DNA of 64,000 nucleotides from Puccinellia tenuiflora (Eukaryota > Streptophyta > Magnoliopsida > Poales > Poaceae). This document shows positions 54,000-64,000 of this stretch, one piece after another. A model generated the notes under the pieces. That model was not told the origin of the DNA, did no database searches, and saw only the letters and a list, made by a program, of their open reading frames with translations. Position 1 is the first letter of the stretch. Each line of letters begins with the position of its first letter. Location: positions 1,244,147 through 1,308,146 of the forward strand of contig QRDG01000414.1 of NCBI GenBank assembly GCA_012064385.1, given 5' to 3'. Made by a program: the position numbers and the translations under genes.

Positions 54000-56900
54000 C
54001 CCCCGGCGGTCTACCCCCTAGATTTCTCCGCGCGAGGTTCCACCAACATACTTTTTCATAGGTTTAGGTTTGTTTAGGCATTAGACAAATGGAAAACCAG
54101 GTGTGGTACTCTTTGGCACATTCTAGCCTCCGGTATAGCCGCAGCGGGACACTTCAGCCCACACGTCCAAGAATCTTCTAAGTGTTATCGGCCGAAAGTG
54201 AGGAAGGTCACACCGGGGATCTATGCCTTGCACCATTTGGTGCATCACACCTTCCAACACACTTCCACACATATCATAGGTCCACATGCAAGTTTTGGTG
54301 GGATCCGGTGCTCCGGAGCTCATACCCCCCGGAAACGGCGGTCTGTGGGCCCCCGGCGGTCTACCCCCCCTAGATTTCTCCGTGCGAGGTTCCACCAACA
54401 TACTTTTTCATAGGTTTAGGTTTTTTTAGGCATTAGACAAATGGAAAACTAGGTTTGGTACCCTTTGGCACATTCTAGCCTCCGGTATAGCCGCAGCGGG
54501 ACACTTCAGCCCACACGTCCAGGAATCTTCTAAGTGTTATCGGCCGAAAGTGAGGAAGGTCACACCGGGGAGCTATGCCTTGCACCATTTGGTGGATCAC
54601 ACCTTCCAACACACTACCACACATATCCTAGGCCCACATGCAAGTTTTGGTGGGATTCCGGTGCTCCGGAGCTCATACCCCCGGAAACGGCGGTCTGTGG
54701 GCCCCCGGCGGTCTACCCCCCTAGATTTCTCCGTGCGAGGTTCCACCAACATACTTTTTCATAGGCTTAGGTTTGTTTAGGCATTAGGCAAATGGAAAAC
54801 CAGGTTTGGTACCCTTTAGCACATTCTAGCCTCCGGTATAGCCGTAGCGGGACACTTCAGCCCACACGTCCAGGAATCTTCTAAGTGTTATCGGCCGAAA
54901 GTGAGGAAGGTCACACCGGGGAGATATGCCTTGCACCATTTGGTGGATCACACCTTCCAACACACTACCACACATATCCTAGGCCCACATGCAAGTTTTG
55001 GTGGGATTCAGGTGCTCCGGAGCTCATACCCCTCAGAAACGGCGGTCTGTGGGCCCCCGGCGGTCTACCCCCCTAGATTTCTTCGCACGAGGTTCCACCA
55101 ACACACTTTTTCATAGGTTTAGGTTTGTTTAGGCATTATACAAATGGAAAACCAGGTGTGGTACCCTTTGGCACATTCTAGCCTCCGGTATAGCTGCAGT
55201 GGGACACTTCAGCCGAGACGTCCAGGAATCTTCTAAGTGTTATCGGCCGAAAGTGAGGAAGGTCACACCGGGGAGCTATGCCTTGCACCATTTGGTGCAT
55301 CACACCTTCCAACACACTACCACACATATCATAGGTCCACATGCAAGTTTTGGTGGGATTCCGGTGCTCCGGAGCTCATACCCCCCGGAAACGGCGGTCT
55401 GTGGGCCCCCGGCGGTCTACCCCCCCTAGATTTCTCCGCGCGAGGTTCCACCAACATACTTTTTCATAGGTTTAGGTTTGTTTAGGCATTATACAAATGG
55501 AAAACCAGGTTTGGTACCCTTTGGCACATTCTAGCCTCCGGTATAGCCGCAGCGGGACACTTCAGCCCACACGTCCAGGAATCTTCTAAGTGTTATCGGC
55601 CGAAAGTGAGGAAGGTCACACCGGGGAGATATGCCTTGCACCATTTGGTGGATCACACCTTCCAACACACTACCACACATATCCTAGGCCCACATGCAAG
55701 TTTTGGTGGGATTCCGGTGTTCCGGAGCTCATACCCCCCGGAAACGGCGGTTTGTGGGCCCCCGGCGGTCTACCCCCCTAGATTTCTCCGCGCGAGGTTC
55801 CACCAACATACTTTTTCATAGGTTTAGGTTTGTTTAGGCATTAGACAAATGGAAAACCAGGTTTGGTACCCTTTGGCACATTCTAGCCTCCGGTATAGCC
55901 GTAGCGGGACACTCCAGCCCAGACGTCCAGGAATCTTCTAAGTGTTATCGGCCGAAAGTGAGGAAGGTCACACCGGGGAGCTATGCCTTGCACCATTTGG
56001 TGCATCAGACCTTCCAACACACTTCCACACATATCATAGGTCCACATGCAAGTTTTGGTTGGATTCCGGTGCTCCGGAGCTCATTCCCCCCGAAACAGCG
56101 TGTGTGGGCCACGGCGGTCTACCCCCCCCTAGATTTCTCCGCGCGAGGTTCTAACAACATACTTTTTCATAGGTTTAGGTTTGTTTAGGCATTAGACAAA
56201 TGGAAAACCAGGTTTGGTACCCTTTGGCACATTCTAGCCTCCGGTATAGCCGCAGCGGGACACTTCAGCCCAGACGTCCAGGAATCTTCTAAGTGTTATC
56301 AGCCGAAAGTGAGGAAGGTCACACCGGGGAGCTATGCCTTGCACCATTTGGTGCATCACACCTTCCAACACACTTCCACACATATCATAGGTCCACATGC
56401 AAGTTTTGGTGGGATTCCGGTGCTCCGGAGCTCATTCCCCCCCGAAACATCGTCTGTGGGCCACGGCGGTCTACCCCCCCTAGATTTCTCCGCGCGAGGT
56501 TCCACCAACATACTTTTTCATAGTTTTAGGTTTGTTTAGGCATTAGAGAAATGGAAAACCAGGTTTGGTACCCTTTGGCACATTCTAGCCTCCGGTATAG
56601 CCGCATCGGGACACTTCAGCCCAGACGTCCAGGAATCTTCTAAGTGTTATCGGCCGAAAGTGAGGAAGGTCACACCGGGGAGCTATGCCTTGCACCAATT
56701 GGTGCATCACACCTTCCAACACACTTCCACACATATCATAGGTCCACATGCAAGTTTTGGTGGGATTTCGGTGCTCCGGAGCTCATTCCCCCCCGAAACA
56801 GCGTCTGTGGGCCACGGCGGTCTACCCCCCCTAGATTTCTCCGCGCGAGGTTCCACCAACATACTTTTTCATAGGTTTAGGTTTGTTTAGGCATTAGACA

Positions 56901-57567
56901 AATGGAAAACCAGGTTTGGTACCCTTTGGCACATTCTAGCCTCCGGTATACCCGCAGCGGGACACTTCAGCCCACACGTCCAGGAATCTTCTAAGTGTTA
57001 TCGGCCGAAAGTGAGGAAGGTCACACCGGGGAGCTATGCCTTGCACCATTTGGTGGATCACACCTTCCAACACACTACCACACATATCCTAGGCCCACGT
57101 GCAAGTTTTGGTGGGATTCCAGTGCTCCGGAGCTCATACCCCCCGGAAACAGCGGTCTGTGGGCCCCCGGCGGTCTACCCCCCTAGATTTCTCCGCGCGA
57201 GGTTCCACCAACATACTTTTTCATATGTTTAGGTTTGTTTAGGCATTAGAATAATGGAAAACCAGGTTTGGTACCCTTTGGCACATTCTAGCCTCCGGTA
57301 TACCCGCAGGGGGACACTTCAGCCCACACGTCCAGGAATCTTCTAAGTGTTATGGCCCGAACGTGAGGAAGGTCACACCGGGGAGCTATGTCTTGCACCA
57401 TTTGGTGAATCAAACATTCCAACACACTTCCACACATATCATAGGCCCACGTGAAAGTTTTGGTGGGATTTCGATACTCCGGAGGTCATTCCCCCCCGAA
57501 ATAGCGTCGATCTGTGGGCCACGACGGTCTACCCCCCCCCCCCCTAGATTTCTCCGCGAGAGCTAGG
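54000..57567. repeat. ~351-bp tandem repeat array, ten units
   Basis: The marker GAGGTTCCACCAA recurs at about 54034, 54387, 54738, 55089, 55441, 55795, 56147, 56498, 56849, 57199 and 57567, which gives ten units of 350-354 bases (the last is 368). Units are highly similar and fall into subtypes, for example CATACCCCCCGG against CATTCCCCCCGA, and TCCTAGGCCCAC against TCATAGGTCCAC. Short frames in each unit (63-76 aa) change ends freely and are not genes. Confidence 0.95.
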
Positions 57568-57574
57568 TTCCACC

Positions 57575-57640
57575 AATGTGAAGAAAGAGCGTGAAAGTAA
57601 CGACGAGTTACAGGAGGCCCGGAAAGAACTGATATCGGTA
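57575..57640 (+). pseudogene. captured XH-domain gene fragment (IDN2/FDM-like)
   Basis: The frame encodes KKERESNDELQEARKELIS and then a donor-like TCG|GTAATGC. The SNDELQEARKELI signature is, to my knowledge, characteristic of the XH domain of plant XS/XH proteins (FDM and IDN2 family), which act in RNA-directed DNA methylation. Only this small exon-sized piece is recognisable. It lies directly after the 351-base array in the CACTA element, so it is best read as a captured, non-functional gene fragment. Identification is by motif memory, not by a search. Confidence 0.5.
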
Positions 57641-57807
57641 ATGCTGCTTTGTCTCTATGGTGTGCAGAAATATCCTTGCACAGGTACGTGGAAGGCAACG
57701 ATGAAAGTTGTGGTACATCTTCAAGCAGATGGAGATACCGGAAAAGCGCAGCAGGGGTCGATGAGCCCTGGGTCATGTAAGTCCTAGTAGGGGTCGATAA
57801 GTCCTGT

Positions 57808-58317
57808 GTGCTAAATGACCCACACACCCACACACGCACTCCCCTCACGCACGCACGCCCTCGACGCGCCGCCGCCGGCTCTGCTTCCCCGCTGCCGCCG
57901 CTGATCTCTGCTTCCCCGTCGCCGGCTCTGCCTTCCCCGCCGCCGCCGGCTCTGCGTCCCCGCACCGCCGGCGGCTCTGCCTCCCCGCCGCCAACTCTCC
58001 CTCCACGCGCCGCCGCCGATCTCCCTCCACGCACCGTCGCCGGCTCTGCCTTCCCCGCCGCCGCTGGCTCTCCCTCGAGGCGCCGCCGCCAGCTCTCCCT
58101 CCCACGCGCCGCCGGCTCTCTCCCTCCCGAGCCTCCCCCACCCGAGGCAGTCCCTTCCCGAGCCGGCCGGCCCCTCTGCGCCTCTTCCTCAGCAGCCCGC
58201 CCGCCGACCACCGCCCCGCACGCTGCCCTGCGACCGCTCGACGCCGTCACACTTCCCCTGCTCCGGCTGCTCAGGCTTCGGGGTGAGCTCGGCCACCACC
58301 TGCACGGGCAGAGGTAG
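57808..58317 (+). pseudogene. Pro/Ala-rich ORF, first exon of a CACTA gene or captured leader
   Basis: A frame of 169 residues is rich in Pro, Ala, Ser and Arg, with repeated GSASP / PPRAAA units from a GC-rich minisatellite of the CGCCGCCGGCTCTGCC kind. A donor-like CTG|GTAAGCTC follows the frame at about 58324. Its position upstream of the transposase-like exons suggests a leader exon. The low-complexity product has no recognisable domain, and the opposite strand is open too. Confidence 0.3.
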
Positions 58318-58626
58318 ACCTGGTAAGCTCAGTAGCTACTAGGATTTATTTAGTGCAGTAGAATTTAGGATTTATTAGCAGTAGGATTTAATGCAATGAA
58401 AAATTAAAATAGAAATATATTTAGTGTTTAGTGTAGAAAATAAGATTTAGGACAGAAAACAAAATATAAATAGGATTTAGTTTTAAAATAGGAATTTGAT
58501 CGGCAAAATAAAACCTTTATAGGGATCCCGGCCGGTAGGTTAAAAATAGGGCCATTTAGCAAATAGAAATTTGGGGCAGAATTTAGTGTTGACTTGAATG
58601 ACTAATTCAGTTTTCTGCATTTGCAG

Positions 58627-58935
58627 GCGATGCTTCGGGGTGGACACGGGGACCAGCTTTGCTGAGTTGCTGAGAGGTACCGTTGGTCGGAGGGTCGTTG
58701 GTCTTCTTCGCCGCCCGTCGATCACGCTTCGAGGGTGAGAATCCGTTCGCCTCTCTTGTACCTAGGAAATATTAAGTAAAAGTGGTCAAATAAATTTTAT
58801 TTTTTGCATGACTAATTCATTTTCTCGCTATGCAGGTGATGCTTTTAGGTGGACACGGGGGGCGGCGTCGCGGGGGTTTTTGACGGGGAGTCCCGGATCT
58901 ACTTCACCCTTTCGCTCATGCTTCTAGGGTAAAAA
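58627..58935 (+). repeat. duplicated exon-like segments
   Basis: Two segments following acceptor-like sequences (TTTGCAG near 58627; TATGCAG near 58836) share GATGCTT...GGTGGACACGGGG at their start and end near similar (C)GAGGGTGAGAATC / TAGGGTAAAAATC donor-like sequence. They look like duplicated exon 5' halves of the CACTA gene region. Confidence 0.45.
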
Positions 58936-59114
58936 TCTCGCGCCTAAGTACCTAGGTTTTATTTTTGTGTCTAGATCACCAAGTATGTCGCGTTACCTAG
59001 GCGTCACTTCCCGGTCGTAAGGGTTACGCGGATAAATATGCATTAGTGGTCTCGCATATTATGAACCGTAACTCTTACGACATTTATCGGGACAGCCGAC
59101 GGATGCGTAGTTGG

Positions 59115-59285
59115 GTACGTTCTCCCTGCTCTGCCTCGATCCGAGACAGGATTTCGGCAACGCCTCCCCGTTGTTCTCCGGATGCACATCTCTCTCGGCT
59201 TTTTGCCGAGACGTGTATCGGGAGAACAGCGGGGAGGTGCTGCCGAAATTCTGTCTCGGGTCGGGGTAGAGCAGGGAGGACGTAC
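59115..59285. ncRNA. long near-perfect hairpin (candidate small-RNA precursor)
   Basis: The left arm begins GTACGTTCTCCCTGCTCTGC and the right arm ends GCAGGGAGGACGTAC. They pair along about 80 positions with scattered mismatches around a TTTTT loop near 59200 (CTCGGCTTTTTGCCGAG). The total length of about 171 bases resembles young plant MIR or siRNA-producing hairpins. It lies in an intron-like region just before the transposase start. Confidence 0.45.
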
Positions 59286-59428
59286 TCAATCTACGGATCC
59301 GGCGGCTGCTAGGAGCCCACCTAGTAGAGATGTAGGTTGATGCATGCGTTAAAAAAAATTAAACTATGATGCATTTAATTCCTATTTATATAAATGCTAT
59401 GTTTGTCTGTTTTGGTGCTGAATAAAGG

Positions 59429-59599
59429 ATGGATAATCGTGACTGGATGTACGATGGCAGAATCAGTCCGTGGAACTATACCGATGAATGGCTAGAAATG
59501 ACATCGCGGCGACACAACGTAGGCGGACATGGAAGCCAAGGAAGAGAGATTCCGGCAGGAGGCGGAGCAGCGGCAGAAGCAGCTGGAGGAGCAGCTTAG
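59429..59599 (+). pseudogene. CACTA TNP2-type transposase N terminus (Transpos_assoc), truncated
   Basis: The ATG at 59429 opens a 56-residue frame that starts MDNRDWMYDGRISPWNYTDE. This matches the layout of the transposase-associated domain at the N terminus of plant TNP2-like proteins (M-D-x-x-W-M-Y-x-x-R). After about 27 residues the sense moves to another frame, where ORF1-type sequence begins. Nearly all of the transposase, including its catalytic part, is therefore deleted. Confidence 0.55.
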
Positions 59600-60790
59600 A
59601 GCGAGCCAGCAGCTGCAGATGCAGTTGCAGACACAGATGCAGCAGCAACAACAGATGATGAACTGGTTTGCGAGCCAGACCCTTCTGACTTCTCCACCGG
59701 GGACGGTTCCTACTCCTCCTTTCGCCTTCCCGTGGGTAAGTGGTTAACCTAATATCTCCATCATATTTCTCTTGTCTTATTGTCTAACCCAAACATCGTA
59801 TGCAGATGCAACAACAGACCAGTCAGAGCACGGTGATACCGAACATGCAGCTCATCCAGGCACCTCAGACCGGTGAGAGCCCGGTGACACCTCAGATGAC
59901 CTTCAACAATCCAAACATCGTCCGGAGCCTGACGCAGTTTGCAGGTGAGTTCTCCTACACTTGTGACCAACACACTTCTAGGTTGTAGAATGCCATCACA
60001 CTTGTACCAAAAATAACTTGAAAATTGCATAATTTACTCTATTGTCTCACACTTGTTGGAAATTTAGCAATCTCATTATTTTTCTTTTCACCTAGTAGAA
60101 CATGGTGGACAAAGAGATGGATCCGGACAAGGAGATGGATCCGGACCATCACATAGTTAGCTACAATAAAGGTTAGTTCCTCTACATTCATCACTTGTTG
60201 GAAATGTTGCCATGCCATGCCATAAGATGTCATTTGCCATGTTAATGCCATTTACCTACAAGGATGCCATCTTATATTGCTTAGTTGGTAAAGGATGCCA
60301 TTTTTATATTGTTTACCATGATCTTATATTATATTGCTTAGTTGGTGAAGATGCCATCACATAGTTAAAATTTTAGCCACTTGTTGAAATTTTAGAGTAT
60401 ATGAATTAGAATGCTAATATTAGAATTATAATGTCTTATATTAGTGAACAAATGGAGTATATGAGATAGAAAGCAAGATTGATATCTCATGACCTTTCTT
60501 TTTGATCTTGTTGAAGATTTTAGCCATTCCATGCCATTTGTTGAAAATTTTACCCATTCCATGCCACATGTTGAAATTTTAGAGTATATGAATTAGAATG
60601 CTAATATTACAATTACAATGTATTATATTAGTGAACAAATGGAGTATATGAAATAGAATGCAAGATTGATATCTCATGACCTTTCTTTTTGATCTTGTAG
60701 AAGAAGGGTAAGAAGATGGACAAGAACAAGGTTGAAGAAGGGCAAGGAGATGGGCAAAGAGATGAATCTACCTATGTTGGACTATATTGA
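59529..60790 (+). pseudogene. CACTA second-gene (ORF1-type) C-terminal remnant
   Basis: The frame from 59529 encodes a Glu/Gln-rich coiled-coil (EAKEERFRQEAEQRQKQLEE, then QMQQQQQMMNWFASQ), typical of the accessory protein of plant En/Spm-type elements. A donor (CCGTGG|GTAAGTGG, near 59735) leads to an exon at 59805-59944, then to short exons near 60100-60170 and 60702-60790, the last ending in TGA. A 120-base direct duplication lies in the last intron (about 60395-60515 and 60577-60697). The N-terminal part of this gene is missing. Confidence 0.55.
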
Positions 60791-60994
60791 TGTTCATGTA
60801 CTCTAATGTTCAACTTGTATGGACTATGATTGATTATGGTTGATTATGTTGGATCTTGTTGGGTGTGCTCAGATTGTGTTTGTTGTTGCTCAGATTGTGT
60901 GTTATATTGGTGTTGAATGTATCTGTGTATATATATTGCATTTAAACTGCAGGAATTAATGAAAAACAAATATTAAACGAAAAATCCCAGGGCC

Positions 60995-61445
60995 TTTGCC
61001 GTGCGCTATGCGCACGGCAAAGGACCATTTGGTCGCTTTGCCGTGCGCATACGCACGGCAAAGGCAGTGCTACCTGCTGGCCTGGGTGTGCCTGGAGTGT
61101 TCTTTGCCGTGTGTGCGGGGGGGAGGGCGCACGGCAAAGAGCGTCCGTTGCCGTGCGTACGGGGGGGAGGGCGCACGGCAAAGCGCCTCGCACGGCAGAT
61201 GGTGGCGGCGCATGGCAACGCCCCTCGCACGACAGAGAGTGGTGGCAGACGGCGAAGCAAACGCCGCACGGCAACGGATTTGCCGTGCGTTTTGGTGGAG
61301 GCGCACGGCAAAGAACCCTTTGCCGGGCCAGGCTTCGCCGTGCGGCCTTTGCCGTCCGTCGACGCACGGCAAAGGCTTTGCCGTGTGTATATAGTCCTTT
61401 GCCGTGCATTTGGGCCGCACGGCAAAGCCAGAGTCTCCCGTAGTG
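60995..61445. repeat. CACTA right end with subterminal repeats
   Basis: A dense set of TTTGCCGTGCG / CGCACGGCAAAG motifs in both orientations ends with CCAGAGTCTCCCGTAGTG, the right inverted terminus. Confidence 0.9.
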
Positions 61446-61603
61446 AGTATTTATACAAAGGAACGGTCGCGAACAAGAGATGCGTCCGTTCGTGGGGGCG
61501 TAACTGCATAAGGGAGCGTCACGACTGTTGCCGAAGCAACCGCACGTGAGATTACATAGGGAGGATTATCCCTTTAATTAAGTGAATTAATTAAATCCTA
61601 ACA
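61446..61603 (-). repeat. proximal part of the Copia 3' LTR (split by CACTA)
   Basis: On the minus strand it begins TGTTAGGATTTAATTAATTC (from 61603) and runs to TATAAATACT, where the CACTA element begins. A purine tract TTAGGGGGAG lies directly before the LTR (complement of 61604-61613), which marks it as the 3' LTR. Confidence 0.85.
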
Positions 61604-64000
61604 CTCCCCCTAATCCTTCCTTGTGCTTGCGATGAACATCCTTGGAATAATCTCCTCCAAAAACCTCGTGGGAAAAATATGAGGAGTAGTGTGTATGATA
61701 TGTTGCTAAAACTCCTTTAAACCCGGTGGGAAATAAGGAGAAAATGATGCAACATATAATGTTTATTGTCTCTTTGGTAACTCATATGAGAAAACCTTAG
61801 AAAGGAAAAACTCGTAAGTGAGTTTAGAGAACAATAAATATGCTTTGTATACTTCCTTTAAAAACCCCGGTGGGGAAAACAGAAAGTATGAAATATGATA
61901 TTTGAAATTGATAATTCTCCTCCAAAAACCCTTTGGAAAAAATGTGAGGAGAATTGTATTTGATATGTTGTTAAAACTCCTTTAAAACCCAGTGGGAAAA
62001 GTAAGGAGAAAAAGGTACAACATATAATGATTATTGTCTCTGTTAACTCAATATGAATGAAATCCATAGAGTTTAGAGGACAATAATGAGGAGTAGTGTA
62101 GGATATGTTGGTAAAACTCCTTCAAACCATATGGGACAAATAAGGAGAAAATGATCCAACATATAATGATTATTGCCTCCGTTAACTCGATATGAAGTGT
62201 ATCCATAGAATTTAGAGGGCAATAAATATGTCGTGTATACTTCCCTAAAAACCCCGGTGGGGAAAACAGAAAGTATGACATATAATCTTATGTTGATATT
62301 ACCTCATTAAAAACCTTAATGAGAACCTGAAAAGTAAACTCATAAAGGGAAAAAGAGTGTAATATGATGCTTTGAACATGAATAGTTCAGGAAGATACTC
62401 CACCTGACTCTTGCATATCTCTAAGTCGTCAAATACCAATTCCATGAATATATTTAAGGAATATTGAAGTTGGTAGAGACTTCATGAACAAACCAGCAAG
62501 CTTTTCACATGATTTGGATTTGCAAGATGTTTATCCATTGACTCTTGTGGAGTTCATAGGGATACAATAATTGAGAGGCAATATGCTTAGTGTTATTGCT
62601 CTTAGTGTATCATGTTTGCATCCATGCAACACAAGCCGCATTATCTTCGCAAATAATGGTAGGTGATTCGATAGAACCAATTCCACATGACTAATGTATG
62701 CAGTTTGTCATTCCGTGAAGCCACATGTGTTAACATGAAGCATTGCATCTTAGAATGATCGTGGTAGTATAGTCACCAGAGTCTATTTGAAGACATCAAT
62801 GGAGTGACAACTCTACCATGTATGTACACGTTGTAGGATCATGTAAGTAGCCAATACCAGTCTCTAAATTGGAGTTCAGATTTCTCCGAAATTGATACAA
62901 TATGTCAAGATATTTGGTGCCTTGGAGATATCGAAAGATATTCTTAATCCCCTAACCAATTGTGTTAGTGGGTCCAATGGCATTGAGATATGGAACATTA
63001 TGTGCCAACATCTCTTCTCCATCTTCCCATGGATCTTTCTCTCATGACTTGTCTATATCAAATTTCTCCAATTTTCTGGATATAGGCATCTTAGTGTACC
63101 ATAATACTTGAGTGAAGGTGCTCGAGTTGTGGTCCCAAGCACTATTTGGGTTTATCCATATTCTTCATCTCAAATCTGTCTGTTAGATGATCATGTGTTT
63201 TGTCATTTAGGAGTTATCCTTATCTATGACATACACGCATGGGTAATCATCATGGTAGGAGTAATCCTTGTGTATAAGGAACTCACTACGTCGGTTGTAC
63301 CAAAATATGTTGCATTTGTGTTTCGATTTGGACAGAGATTCCATCGGGAACCATACATGTCGCAATCTAGTGATCCACATGGATATGTTGTCACTACACC
63401 TATCAACTGCACAGATAGATGATTTTGTACTGCCAATGTTATATGTATCAGAAAGAGATTCCACTCATGTCTAGAGAGAAGGTCTCGGATCTCTGCGGAA
63501 ACCCGACCTTATGCTACAAGCCTTGCTTTCTCACCACCTTGTAGTTCTCATTCCGTTTCTGGAAGAAAACCCATTGAATTCCATAGGGGATTCATTTGGA
63601 AGAGCGAGGCTATATCTGCTTGGATTGCATCCTTCGATTGAGTTCAGTCCTAGCAAGTGTGTTCACACTCTGCCATGTCCATGGTCTTTGGATCTGAATC
63701 ATTGTAAAGGGTGTTTGCAATCATACAAGAGAAATATTTGTCGACAGTTGTAGACTTTTGGATATATGATTCTCCAGAATCAATGTAGTTGGAGTAAATA
63801 GCGTGCACCCTTGATAACTCTTCATGATTTCCCAATACGCGTGAGTCTGGGTGTTCCGATGTCCCAGCCAGTGTGTGCAAGCTGGAGCTGGGGTTGTGGA
63901 GGTTTTCCTTCCACTGGGTGTATACTACCCATTAGGTGTTCATCAACGCAAGGTCGACTTGCATTTACTGATTTAGAGGATTTATCCTCGATTTCCTTTT
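61604..64000 (-). mobile_element. decayed Copia internal region (minus strand)
   Basis: This is the internal DNA upstream of the 3' LTR on the minus strand. The 61650-62350 part has several diverged direct repeats (AAAACCCCGGTGGGGAAAAC-like, and GGAGAAAATGATCCAACATA-like). About 62400-63010, read on the minus strand, keeps scraps of Copia reverse transcriptase/RNase H such as NIFRYLQGTKYLDILYQF, but with many frame breaks. No intact frame remains. The element extends beyond the right edge of the window. Confidence 0.65.

Larger units (their letters stand above)
50940..61445. mobile_element. 10.5-kb non-autonomous CACTA transposon
   Basis: The left end is CACTACGGGAAAAACTGGC and the complement of the right end is CACTACGGGAGACTCTGGC. 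A three-base duplication AGT flanks both (50937-50939, 61446-61448). Both ends carry many copies, in both orientations, of CTTTGCCGTGCG / CGCACGGCAAAG. The interior holds a 351-bp tandem array, captured gene fragments, inverted repeats, and only fragments of the two CACTA genes. It therefore depends on transposase from another element. It sits in the 3' LTR of a minus-strand Copia element. Confidence 0.95.

Noticed and set aside
54182..56890. Repeated 63-76 aa frames in the 351-bp array
   Set aside because: They change reading frame and C terminus from unit to unit with single-base changes, which is not the behaviour of a conserved gene.
54000..57567. Regularly spaced repeats as a CRISPR-like array
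   Set aside because: The window is plant nuclear DNA, the units are 351 bp and contiguous, and there are no short repeats with unique spacers or cas genes.
57486..58250. 254-aa minus-strand frame
   Set aside because: It is low-complexity Gly/Glu/Arg-rich sequence, antisense to a Pro/Ala-rich minisatellite and extending into the 351-bp repeat. No domain was seen.

Overview
This window is repeat-dense plant nuclear DNA, most likely from a large-genome grass of the Triticeae (wheat, Aegilops, rye or barley kind). The signs are nested Copia, Gypsy, LINE, Helitron, CACTA and MITE insertions, CACTA ends carrying many copies of a CTTTGCCGTGCG-type motif, a Gypsy LTR beginning TGATACGTCTCC, Stowaway and Tourist-like MITEs, and GC-rich grass-type coding DNA. 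No rRNA, tRNA or CRISPR array was seen. Species and TE family names cannot be fixed from the sequence alone.

1-2917 is old intergenic DNA with a broken coding remnant on the minus strand, a Helitron 3' end on the minus strand and a decayed MITE. 2918 to about 28.3 kb is an autonomous-type Helitron on the plus strand, and it is the most unusual object here. Its 5'-terminal ~1.75 kb (terminus, TATA-like box and the first four exons of the Rep-helicase gene) is present as eight head-to-tail copies (2918-16880). The last copy runs into exons 5-13, the HUH Rep domain and a PIF1-like helicase. Every joint is at an A|T dinucleotide, copies 2-4 are repeated as copies 5-7, and the copy fused to the rest of the gene carries a frameshift. 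The Rep domain is split by a very young, intact Copia element (19900-25071) and by a 410-bp foldback MITE (25517-25926).

28.3-36 kb holds gene-derived noncoding DNA, a Tourist-like MITE, a Stowaway MITE, modular AT-rich repeats and two unrelated LTR pieces. 36.1-41.05 kb is a LINE broken by a complete 346-bp SMART-type LTR element. Two short intron-less minus-strand genes for predicted membrane proteins (41352-42200 and 49953-50516) are the only candidate host genes. Between them lie LINE fragments, a minus-strand retroposon tail, a Gypsy LTR fragment and a second, RNase H-bearing LINE. From 50860 to the right end a decayed minus-strand Copia has its 3' LTR split by a 10.5-kb non-autonomous CACTA element (50940-61445). 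That element carries a 351-bp tandem array, captured host gene fragments (one resembling the XH domain of RNA-directed DNA methylation proteins), two hairpins and transposase remnants.

Most of the sequence is selfish DNA in successive layers: Copia and MITE in Helitron, SMART in LINE, CACTA in Copia. Target-site duplications read directly from the sequence support the nesting at five points: TACCC, an 11-bp CGTTATGTATC, TTA, GTTGT and AGT.
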